Below are positions 1 through 5,106 of a stretch of 5,106 nt of DNA, in pieces. Numbering within the stretch: position 1 is the stretch's first letter; every line of letters starts with the position of its first letter. The notes beneath the pieces are model-generated. The model was not told the origin of the DNA, searched no databases, and saw only the letters and a program-made list of their open reading frames with translations. The stretch comes from Rhizobium sp. Q54 (lineage in GTDB: Bacteria; Bacteroidota; Bacteroidia; Flavobacteriales; Flavobacteriaceae), in NCBI GenBank assembly GCA_943324395.2, contig CALPLL020000141.1, forward strand, positions 1-5,106, written 5' to 3'. The position numbers and the translations under genes are program-made.

Positions 1-707
1 ATATAAAAATGACCGTAATAGGCGCTGTATTTGGTGCTGTTGGAACTGCAGGACAACGTTGTACCTCAACAAGACGATTAATTATTCACGAAAGTATTTA
101 TGATAAAGTGAAAGACGCAATGGTGTCGGCTTACAAACAATTAAGAATTGGAAATCCATTGGATCAAAACAATCACGTGGGGCCGCTAATTGACACTTTA
201 GCGGTTGAAATGTACAATAATGCTATAACAAATGTGGTTGCTGAAGGAGGAAAAATTCTTGTGGAAGGCGGCGTACTTTCTGGTGAAGGTTATGAAAGCG
301 GATGCTACGTAAAACCAGCAATTGCGGAGGCTAACAACTCATTTGAAATTGTTCAACACGAAACTTTTGCACCAGTTTTATATCTATTAAAATATTCTGG
401 CGACGTTCATAACGCTATTGCAATTCAGAATGGTGTGGCGCAAGGATTGTCTTCTGCAATTATGACCAATAACCTTCGTGAAGCGGAACTTTTCCTTTCA
501 GTTGCTGGTTCCGATTGCGGAATTGCAAACGTGAATATTGGTACCTCAGGTGCTGAAATTGGTGGCGCTTTTGGTGGAGAAAAAGAAACTGGCGGAGGGC
601 GCGAATCTGGTTCTGATGCTTGGAAAGTTTACATGAGAAGACAAACCAATACTATCAATTATACTACAAGTTTGCCTTTGGCTCAAGGAATAAAATTTGA
701 TTTGTAA
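1..707 (+). CDS. ALDH7-family aldehyde dehydrogenase (alpha-aminoadipic semialdehyde dehydrogenase-like), 5' partial
   Basis: This is the C-terminal part of an NAD(P)+-dependent aldehyde dehydrogenase that oxidises an aldehyde to a carboxylate. The reading frame is open to the left edge (codons ATA, AAA before the ATG at 9), so that ATG is internal and the true start lies outside the window. About 234 residues are visible, whereas ALDH7 proteins are usually a little over 500. Numbering from the ATG at 9, the catalytic cysteine is C18 in GQRC, and E118 and F120 in ETFAP are the cofactor-ribose contacts. The tail [21 protein letters not shown] (185-205), ending in LPLAQGIKF, is characteristic of ALDH7/antiquitin. 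Family members act on alpha-aminoadipic semialdehyde (piperideine-6-carboxylate) in lysine breakdown; that substrate is inferred from family alone. The glutamate general base and most of the NAD-binding fold are not visible. The gene converges on the phosphatase gene, with only 13 bases between the two stop codons. Confidence 0.95.
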   Translation, partial: IKMTVIGAVFGAVGTAGQRCTSTRRLIIHESIYDKVKDAMVSAYKQLRIGNPLDQNNHVGPLIDTLAVEMYNNAITNVVAEGGKILVEGGVLSGEGYESGCYVKPAIAEANNSFEIVQHETFAPVLYLLKYSGDVHNAIAIQNGVAQGLSSAIMTNNLREAELFLSVAGSDCGIANVNIGTSGAEIGGAFGGEKETGGGRESGSDAWKVYMRRQTNTINYTTSLPLAQGIKFDL

Positions 708-738
708 GAAAAATTAAGGGTTAATTTCTCCCTTTTTC
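708..738. terminator. Possible bidirectional terminator at the convergent gene junction
   Basis: Between the converging stop codons lies AAGGG (716-720) pairing with CCCTT (730-734) across a 9-base loop. On the plus strand the stem runs into a T tract (733-737); on the minus strand it is followed by TTAATTTTTCTT. An alternative fold is the perfect AT-only inverted repeat AAATTAA (711-717) / TTAATTT (721-727) with a GGG loop. The structure overlaps the last codons and stop of the phosphatase gene. The stem is short and weak, so rho-independent activity is an inference from position and shape. Confidence 0.45.
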
Positions 739-1449
739 ATCAGGATACAATATTGGCAGAGAATCACTTTGCCAATATTCTTTTGTGTCAACATCTAATA
801 TTGTTAAAGGCCCTAAAAATGCTGCTCCCGTATCTATATTCCAAACATTAGCCATTTGAATTGGTATGGTTTTATTAATTTTTGTAACAGGCGTATGACC
901 AATGTAAATTTCATGGTATAATTTTAACCGCTTTGGATATAAAATATCTTCGGAACTTATCGATTTATCCAATGCCATTGCTGTTTCCCAAAGCGTACGT
1001 TCCCAATAAAACATTTTAGGAAAATATTCATGTGTTACTCCGTTTAAATTAGTAAACCCTGCATGAACAAACAATCGGTTACTAGAATCCAGATAATAAT
1101 TGTTTAAATTCTTTAAAAAATCAATGTGTTTTTGTTTGGTTACATCGTCAACATTGGCATAAGCCAAAACGGTAGCTTCTCCACCGTGTTCCTTCCACAT
1201 TGGATTATCCCGATTGGATTGTAACCAATCCAACAATAATTCATCGTGATTACCTCGAATAAAAACACATTCCTGCTTTTGGCTTAAGCCAATTAAAAAA
1301 TCGAGAACCTGTGGTGATTCACTCCATCCATCAACATAATCGCCTAGAAAAATTAAGGTGTCGTTTTGGGTTACTTTTGCTTTTTCTATAACTTGCTTTA
1401 AGGCTCTTAAACCTCCGTGTATATCTCCGATTATAAGGGTTCTTTTCAT
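721..1449 (-). CDS. PPP-family metallophosphoesterase (serine/threonine protein phosphatase / ApaH-like)
   Basis: The 242-residue protein is a single-domain, probably cytoplasmic calcineurin-like phosphoesterase that hydrolyses phosphoesters at a two-metal centre. The family motifs appear in order: GDIHG (8-12; metal ligands D9 and H11), GDYVDG (36-41; D37), GNHDE (66-70; N67, H68), HAG (129-131; H129) and GHTP (184-187; H185), then NIDTGAAF (204-211), the closing element of the fold. Length fits bacterial PrpA/PrpB and ApaH-type enzymes. The arginine that normally follows GDxxD is glycine (G41, then W42), so phosphate contact may differ and the substrate (phosphoprotein, dinucleoside polyphosphate or another) is undecided. 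ATG start at 1449, preceded by an AT-rich leader without a Shine-Dalgarno match. It begins 12 bases after the stop of the AlbA_2 gene and is the last gene of the four-gene operon. No signal peptide or membrane segment is seen. Confidence 0.93.
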   Translation of the reverse strand: MKRTLIIGDIHGGLRALKQVIEKAKVTQNDTLIFLGDYVDGWSESPQVLDFLIGLSQKQECVFIRGNHDELLLDWLQSNRDNPMWKEHGGEATVLAYANVDDVTKQKHIDFLKNLNNYYLDSSNRLFVHAGFTNLNGVTHEYFPKMFYWERTLWETAMALDKSISSEDILYPKRLKLYHEIYIGHTPVTKINKTIPIQMANVWNIDTGAAFLGPLTILDVDTKEYWQSDSLPILYPDEKGRN

Positions 1450-1461
1450 ATTACAAATTAA

Positions 1462-2601
1462 TTAAACAACATCGTATTTCATTTTTCGCAAAATTCGCAA
1501 CGACTCTTTAAACGACAAATAAATTGTGGAAAATGGTTTTAAAAGAAGTTTGGCATCTATTAATTTCTGCTTTGCATCTTCAAATCCATTAAGGTAACAA
1601 ATCATCAAAGTAGATGGTAAATTCTCTAAATCTTTGTATTCACTAGAAGATAATTTTATATTGCTTTCCAATTTTTTCAATAAAGAAAGGTTAGAATTGT
1701 AAACATGAAAAAGCAATTTTTTATCAAATTCTGGTGGTTCAAAAAGCATTTCTCGGTCTATTTTATAATACCCGTTGTCAAAAAAAAGTAACGTTTGCTT
1801 CTCTAAAGGATAATAACTTATATTATCGTTTAGCCCTAAAGGAACGTATTCGGTAATGGTAAAAGTGGTGTCGTCAAAGCTAATAGTTACTACATCTTGG
1901 GCCGAATAAAATAATTTTATTTGCTCGTTTATTAATGCAATATCGACTCTAGAAAGGAAAATTTTATCGCCTACTTTTTTGTAATTCCCCGCCCAACAAA
2001 TCACAAATAATTCCTTGAAAACTTTGTATTTTGGAGAAATGTCTTTGTGGCTTAAATTCATAAATGAAATCACGCCATCCAAAGTATATTCGATACTGTT
2101 TCGAGAATTATTTTCTATTCCATGAACTGTTTCCGAATTTTGATAATTTCTTTCAACTTCACCTACAATTGGAATAGTATTACTTCCACGCCGAATGTAA
2201 ATGCTGTTAATTAGAATAGTATGAATCCCTTTTTTAAAATACGAAGTTCTCTTTTTGGCTTTTATGGTTACCAATCCTACCATTTTATCTTTTGGTAAAT
2301 TGGGAAAAGGGACATTTTCATATTGAATTTTCGGTGGATTTTCCAAATAGGCATTTACCAAATTTTGAATGCGACTATCGTCAAAAAAATCATCGCCTAC
2401 AATTTCGTTATCGTGGTCCTCCACCCCAACAACAATGTAAGAATTGTTTGTAGGATTTGAATTGGATAAAGCGCAAATGTGCTTCAAAAACTTGGCTTTT
2501 CCTTCCCGAGTGTGCAAATTCAACTGCCGCTTTTTATCATAAAAACTTGACTCATCGTGATGAGATAGTAAATTTTTTATAAGAAGCCGCTTGTTAATCA
2601 T
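1462..2601 (-). CDS. Schlafen AlbA_2-domain protein (putative nucleic-acid/ATP-binding), function unknown
   Basis: The 379-residue protein has an N-terminal region resembling the Schlafen AlbA_2 domain (PF04326), roughly residues 15-145. The support is a basic stretch after the first helix (YDKKRQLNL, 21-29), the core strand and turn YIVVGVEDHDNEIVG (55-69), and YIRRGS (135-140), which corresponds to the family's closing Y-x-R-x-G-S element. The usual Asn-x-x-Gly-Gly before the core strand is replaced by NPTNN (49-53), so the domain is divergent. Residues about 150-379 match no family I can name; they are soluble-looking, mixed alpha/beta, with charged helices near the C-terminus (310-375) and no transmembrane segment. 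AlbA_2 proteins have been annotated as transcriptional regulators, ATP-binding proteins or, in other contexts, nucleases or defence parts; nothing here decides between them. ATG start at 2601, with AAAAGG about seven bases upstream, the only Shine-Dalgarno-like leader in the operon. It lies 24 bases after the SDR stop and 12 before the phosphatase. Confidence 0.85.
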   Translation of the reverse strand: MINKRLLIKNLLSHHDESSFYDKKRQLNLHTREGKAKFLKHICALSNSNPTNNSYIVVGVEDHDNEIVGDDFFDDSRIQNLVNAYLENPPKIQYENVPFPNLPKDKMVGLVTIKAKKRTSYFKKGIHTILINSIYIRRGSNTIPIVGEVERNYQNSETVHGIENNSRNSIEYTLDGVISFMNLSHKDISPKYKVFKELFVICWAGNYKKVGDKIFLSRVDIALINEQIKLFYSAQDVVTISFDDTTFTITEYVPLGLNDNISYYPLEKQTLLFFDNGYYKIDREMLFEPPEFDKKLLFHVYNSNLSLLKKLESNIKLSSSEYKDLENLPSTLMICYLNGFEDAKQKLIDAKLLLKPFSTIYLSFKESLRILRKMKYDVV

Positions 2602-2625
2602 TTTGTTACCTTTTCAGCGATTCAT

Positions 2626-3378
2626 TTACAAATTTCGCTTTACAATACTAACCATCGCTTGGGCAGTTGGCATCACAACTAAATCGGCAATATTTACGTG
2701 GTATGGTCTTGTTACCACAAAATGAATAATATCGGCTAAATCTTCCGCTTGTAAAGGAGAAAACCCTTTATAAACATTTGCCGCTTTTTCTTTGTCTCCT
2801 TTAAATCGAACCGTGCTAAATTCGGTGTCAACCATCCCAGGATGAATAGCACCTACGCGAATTCCATAAGGATTCAAATCAATTCTCATCGCTTGATTTA
2901 ACGAATCGACAGCGTGTTTTGTAGCACAATAAACATTCCCATTTGGGTAAACTTCTTTTGCTGCAGTTGAACCAATATTAATAATATGACCTGATTCTCG
3001 AGCAACCATATTCGGAATTATGGCTCTTGAAACATATAAAAGTCCTTTCAAATTAATGTCAATCATGGCGTCCCAATCATCTAAATTACCCGTTTGAATT
3101 GGATCTAAACCATGAGCGTTTCCTGCATTATTAATTAAAACATCAATGTTGTTAAATGATTCTGGAAGTGAGGCAATACTATCAAAAACTGCTTTTTTAT
3201 CCCTAACATCAAACAATAAGGAATGGACTTCGGTAAATTCCAAAAGTTCTTTTTGCAGTTCTAAAATCCGATCTTCACGACGCCCGCAAAGAATGATTTT
3301 AAAATTATTTTTTGCCAAAACTCTTGCGGTTGCTCTTCCAATTCCGCTTGTTGCGCCTGTAATTAGTGCTGTTTTCAA
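2626..3378 (-). CDS. YdfG-like NADP-dependent short-chain dehydrogenase (SDR)
   Basis: The 250-residue protein is a classical SDR, the usual length for the family, made of one Rossmann fold. Visible elements are TGATSGIG (7-14, cofactor loop), C31-G-R33-R34 after beta-2 (basic residues favouring NADP over NAD), DVRD (57-60), NNAG (83-86), N109, S137 in IGSTAA, and Y150-x-x-x-K154. These give the full Asn-Ser-Tyr-Lys catalytic tetrad. The region TEFSTVRFKGDKEKA (185-199) and the ending HVNIADLVVMP closely resemble E. coli YdfG, which oxidises L-allo-threonine and related 3-hydroxy acids and reduces malonic semialdehyde. The same activity is likely but inferred; no gene symbol is given because orthology cannot be tested here. 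The start is TTG at 3376-3378: the frame upstream has no ATG, and TTG places the standard MKTALITG N-terminus correctly. It begins 20 bases after the aldo/keto reductase stop and precedes the AlbA_2 gene by 24 bases. Confidence 0.94.
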   Translation of the reverse strand: MKTALITGATSGIGRATARVLAKNNFKIILCGRREDRILELQKELLEFTEVHSLLFDVRDKKAVFDSIASLPESFNNIDVLINNAGNAHGLDPIQTGNLDDWDAMIDINLKGLLYVSRAIIPNMVARESGHIINIGSTAAKEVYPNGNVYCATKHAVDSLNQAMRIDLNPYGIRVGAIHPGMVDTEFSTVRFKGDKEKAANVYKGFSPLQAEDLADIIHFVVTRPYHVNIADLVVMPTAQAMVSIVKRNL

Positions 3379-3391
3379 TTTATTTATGTTA

Positions 3392-3402
3392 TTTAGTATT
3401 AA
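3392..3402 (-). repeat. 11-base leader motif TTAATACTAAA, copy upstream of the SDR gene
   Basis: On the minus strand TTAATACTAAA ends 13 bases before the TTG start of the SDR gene and overlaps the stop codon of the aldo/keto reductase gene. The identical 11-mer occurs just upstream of the aldo/keto reductase gene (4275-4285). Both lie ahead of a TTG-AAA start. In DNA this AT-rich a coincidence is possible; a role in translation initiation or as a protein site is only a suggestion. Confidence 0.3.
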
Positions 3403-4271
3403 GGGACTTTATTTCCCATGCTTTCTGTCCAAATGGCAAACCAATCTTCTTTTTCTAATTCCAATTGGGTTGCTTTCATCAATTGTTGAATTCTAGCCAC
3501 ATTCACGGTTCCTGCCACTGGAATTACTTTAGCAGGATGATGTAAAATCCATGCCAATAATAAAGTATCAGCACCAAAATGGTATTTTGAAACTAATGAA
3601 GCGAGTAGTTTTTTTAATCTTCTCGTCTGCTCATTATCTTCTCGAAAAACAGTTCCAAGTGGGTTCCATGACATCGGTTGGATAGTATTGATTTGCATAT
3701 AATCCAAACTTCCGTCAATCATTGGCTCAAAATTAGTTGCTGAGAACTGTATTTGATTGTACCTTATTTCTATTTTTTGACGGATTAATTCTGTTTGAGA
3801 AGCTGTAAAATTGGATACACCAAAATCTATTATTTTTCCTTCCGATTTTAATTTGGTTACCGCCTCAGCAATTTCATCGGCCTGCATTAAAGGACTTGGG
3901 CGATGCAATAATAATACATCAAGATAATCTGTTTGGAGGTTTTTTAATGAATTTTCCACCGACCAAATAATATAATCTTTCGAGTAATCGTAGTGTTTTA
4001 TGGTGTTATTTCGGTTTTCACAAACATATTGAATGCCACATTTTGAAATAAATTGTAGTGATTCTCTAGCTATTTTACTTGAAGCAAATGCCTTTCCGAA
4101 AGACGCTTCTGTAGTATAAGCACCATAAATATCAGCATGATCAAAGGTGGTGATTTTATTTTCAAGACAAATATTTATCGTACTTTCCATTTCAGAAGTA
4201 CTCAAATTTTTATCCCAAACTCCCCAATTCATAGTTCCAGCGATTATTGGCGATAACTTATTTTTTTTCAA
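3399..4271 (-). CDS. YdhF-like aldo/keto reductase
   Basis: The 290-residue protein is a soluble TIM-barrel aldo/keto reductase using NAD(P)H to reduce carbonyls to alcohols. The catalytic tetrad is complete: D44 and Y49 in DHADIYG (44-50), K77 in SKCGI, and H123 in LLHRPSP (121-127). GVSNF (151-155) and the C-terminal cofactor segment IPVAGTVNVARI (250-261) are also in place. DHADIYG, SKCGI and LLHRPSPLM closely match E. coli YdhF, an oxidoreductase without an assigned natural substrate, so substrate remains unknown. The start is TTG at 4269-4271; the frame upstream reaches a stop at 4290-4292 without an ATG. The first internal ATG (residue 14) would remove the first barrel strand, which supports TTG. 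A TAAAA-rich leader precedes it. It is the promoter-proximal gene of the minus-strand operon and is divergent from moxR across 212 bases. Confidence 0.94.
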   Translation of the reverse strand: MKKNKLSPIIAGTMNWGVWDKNLSTSEMESTINICLENKITTFDHADIYGAYTTEASFGKAFASSKIARESLQFISKCGIQYVCENRNNTIKHYDYSKDYIIWSVENSLKNLQTDYLDVLLLHRPSPLMQADEIAEAVTKLKSEGKIIDFGVSNFTASQTELIRQKIEIRYNQIQFSATNFEPMIDGSLDYMQINTIQPMSWNPLGTVFREDNEQTRRLKKLLASLVSKYHFGADTLLLAWILHHPAKVIPVAGTVNVARIQQLMKATQLELEKEDWFAIWTESMGNKVP

Positions 4272-4274
4272 GGT

Positions 4275-4285
4275 TTTAGTATTAA
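4275..4285 (-). repeat. 11-base leader motif TTAATACTAAA, copy upstream of the aldo/keto reductase gene
   Basis: This second exact copy of TTAATACTAAA ends three bases before the TTG start at 4271. Its TACTAAAA end sits where Bacteroidota genes usually have an A-rich initiation region instead of a Shine-Dalgarno sequence, so it may simply be the ribosome-binding leader. Confidence 0.3.
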
Positions 4286-4389
4286 AATGTTAAATAGAAT
4301 GGGATGGGTTTTAGGTAATTTTCATAAAGTTCTTAAAATTATAAAAAGAAAATCACAATTCAGCCTTAAAAGCAAATGTTTTATAGAAG

Positions 4390-4407
4390 TTTTAACCATT
4401 TTTTAAC
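4390..4407 (+). repeat. Direct repeat TTTTAAC-N4-TTTTAAC upstream of moxR
   Basis: TTTTAAC occurs at 4390-4396 and again at 4401-4407, an 11-base period that puts both copies on the same face of the helix. They lie about 20-40 bases upstream of the putative moxR -7 element, where an activator site or a -33 region would be expected. No known regulator is assigned, and the motif is simple sequence in AT-rich DNA. Confidence 0.35.
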
Positions 4408-4428
4408 ATCGTACTTCTAAAAAAAAAT

Positions 4429-4436
4429 TCAATTTG
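4429..4436 (+). promoter_or_regulatory. Putative moxR promoter -7 element (TCAATTTG)
   Basis: TCAATTTG, continuing GCACT without its first G as CACT, matches the Bacteroidota -7 consensus TAnnTTTG at all but the second position. It sits behind a nine-A tract and would give a leader of about 40 bases before the ATG at 4484. No clear TTG is found at the usual -33 distance; the T-rich TTTTAAC repeats occupy that area. It is the best plus-strand candidate in the gap, not a proven promoter. Confidence 0.35.
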
Positions 4437-4442
4437 CACTCT

Positions 4443-4450
4443 CAAATTTA
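4443..4450 (-). promoter_or_regulatory. Possible minus-strand -7 element (TAAATTTG) for the reductase operon
   Basis: The complement of 4443-4450 reads TAAATTTG, an exact TAnnTTTG match. The nearest upstream TTG on that strand (complement of 4465-4467) is only 14 bases away, shorter than the usual spacing of about 17-23. Use of this site would give a leader of roughly 165 bases before the aldo/keto reductase start and would overlap the moxR promoter. Such matches arise easily by chance in AT-rich DNA. Confidence 0.2.
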
Positions 4451-4483
4451 AATGTTAAAATTTACAATAATAAAATCAGTAAA

Positions 4484-5106
4484 ATGGAAGAAAATACTTC
4501 GACTTTAGACATCAGAGCGATAAATGAAAAAATTGAAAAAGAAAGTGCTTTTATAGACCTTCTTACAATGGAAATGAACAAAGTAATTGTAGGTCAGAAG
4601 CACATGATTGAAAGATTATTAATTGGACTTTTAGGACAAGGGCATATTTTATTGGAAGGTGTTCCGGGATTAGCAAAAACTTTGGCAATTAATACTTTGT
4701 CACAAGCAGTTCAAGGATCTTTTAGCAGAATTCAATTTACTCCCGATTTATTACCTGCAGATGTTGTGGGAACGATGATTTATAACATTAAACAAAATGA
4801 ATTTTCAATAAAAAAAGGACCAATTTTTGCAAATTTCGTCTTAGCAGATGAGATCAATCGTGCTCCTGCAAAAGTGCAATCGGCATTACTAGAAGCGATG
4901 CAAGAAAAGCAAGTTACTATTGGCGACACCACATTTAAATTGGAAAAACCATTTTTAGTATTGGCTACCCAAAACCCAATAGAACAAGAAGGAACGTACC
5001 AACTTCCAGAAGCGCAAGTCGACCGTTTTATGTTAAAAACAGTTATCGATTATCCTAAAATGGAAGACGAAAGATTGGTAATTCGTCAAAATTTAAAAGG
5101 AGCCTA
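4484..5106 (+). CDS. MoxR-family AAA+ ATPase, 3' partial
   Basis: The first 207 residues of a MoxR-type AAA+ ATPase are visible; the frame runs open to the window end, and full-length proteins are usually about 310-340 residues. The visible part has a charged N-terminal helix (8-35), Walker A GVPGLAKT (59-66; K65, T66), the MoxR-typical TPDLLPADVVG (86-96), Walker B VLADEINRAP (119-128; D122, E123), sensor 1 in ATQNPIEQEG (161-170; N164), and the arginine-finger motif QVDRF (178-182; R181). MoxR ATPases act as chaperone-like motors that mature or insert cofactors into partner proteins, often ones with von Willebrand A domains. In Bacteroidota they commonly precede DUF58 and Bat (aerotolerance) genes, which I would expect just downstream. 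The ATG at 4484 is preceded by an A-rich leader (TAAAATCAGTAAA) without a Shine-Dalgarno match. An in-frame ATG at residue 29 is too deep in the N-terminal helix to be preferred. Confidence 0.96.
   Translation, partial: MEENTSTLDIRAINEKIEKESAFIDLLTMEMNKVIVGQKHMIERLLIGLLGQGHILLEGVPGLAKTLAINTLSQAVQGSFSRIQFTPDLLPADVVGTMIYNIKQNEFSIKKGPIFANFVLADEINRAPAKVQSALLEAMQEKQVTIGDTTFKLEKPFLVLATQNPIEQEGTYQLPEAQVDRFMLKTVIDYPKMEDERLVIRQNLKGA

Larger units (their letters stand above)
4272..4483. promoter_or_regulatory. Divergent intergenic region between the reductase operon and moxR
   Basis: These 212 bases separate two divergently transcribed units and must hold the moxR promoter and very likely the operon promoter. 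The stretch is extremely AT-rich, with a run of nine A at 4419-4427 and no open frame worth calling. The part nearest the aldo/keto reductase (4290-4380) has no convincing TAnnTTTG element on the minus strand; the best there is AACATTTG (complement of 4373-4380), with the first base wrong and no TTG at the expected distance. Confidence 0.6.

Noticed and set aside
9..11. ATG as the start of the aldehyde dehydrogenase
   Set aside because: The frame is open upstream to the window edge, and a start here would leave only nine residues before the GTAGQRC active-site region, deleting the NAD-binding fold; it is an internal methionine.
1462..2601. Reading the AlbA_2/Schlafen gene as part of a phage-defence system
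   Set aside because: No nuclease, helicase, toxin, methylase, recombinase or mobile-element signal lies nearby. Its neighbours are metabolic oxidoreductases and a phosphatase, with similar base composition throughout.
3146..3496. A 116-codon plus-strand open frame
   Set aside because: It lies antisense to the SDR and the end of the aldo/keto reductase, both of which have full family motifs. Its translation resembles no family and is rich in Ser and Leu as expected of a shadow frame.
4372..4380. AACATTTG on the minus strand as the reductase operon promoter
   Set aside because: It misses the first base of TAnnTTTG and has no TTG at the proper upstream distance, so it was not called as a feature.
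4446..4453. Palindrome ATTTAAAT in the moxR upstream region
   Set aside because: An 8-base AT-only palindrome is expected by chance in DNA this AT-rich, and nothing around it extends the symmetry.

Overview
The window looks like ordinary core chromosome of a flavobacterium (Bacteroidota, Flavobacteriaceae, probably Flavobacterium or a close relative). The grounds are AT-rich DNA, A/T-rich translation leaders with almost no Shine-Dalgarno matches, TAnnTTTG-like promoter elements, and protein families typical of that group. This assignment comes from recognising the proteins and base composition, not from a database search.

Layout. (1) Positions 1-707, plus strand: the C-terminal part of an ALDH7-family (antiquitin / alpha-aminoadipic semialdehyde) dehydrogenase; its N-terminal half lies outside the window. 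(2) About 708-738: a very short convergent junction with a hairpin that could terminate transcription from both sides. (3) Positions 721-4271, minus strand: four tightly spaced genes, read from high to low coordinates: a YdhF-like aldo/keto reductase, a YdfG-like short-chain dehydrogenase, a Schlafen AlbA_2-domain protein of unknown role, and a PPP-family metallophosphoesterase. Gaps of 20, 24 and 12 bases make one operon likely. (4) Positions 4272-4483: a divergent promoter region of 212 bases. (5) From 4484 to the window end, plus strand: the N-terminal 207 codons of a MoxR-type AAA+ ATPase, cut by the window edge.

How the genes may work together. The two oxidoreductases are both NAD(P)H-type carbonyl reductases of broad specificity and sit side by side, so a shared role in handling aldehydes or ketones is plausible but unproven. 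The AlbA_2 protein and the phosphatase are distal in the operon, and their link to the reductases cannot be read from sequence. MoxR is probably the first gene of a separate chaperone-like operon running out of the window.

I see no mobile element, CRISPR array, tRNA, rRNA or clear sign of recent transfer. The points most worth a second look are the AlbA_2 protein with a degenerate signature and an unassigned C-terminal two-thirds, the phosphatase lacking the usual arginine of GDxxDR, two successive TTG starts with a shared 11-base leader motif, and a helically phased heptamer repeat upstream of moxR. None of these amounts to strong evidence for an undescribed system.
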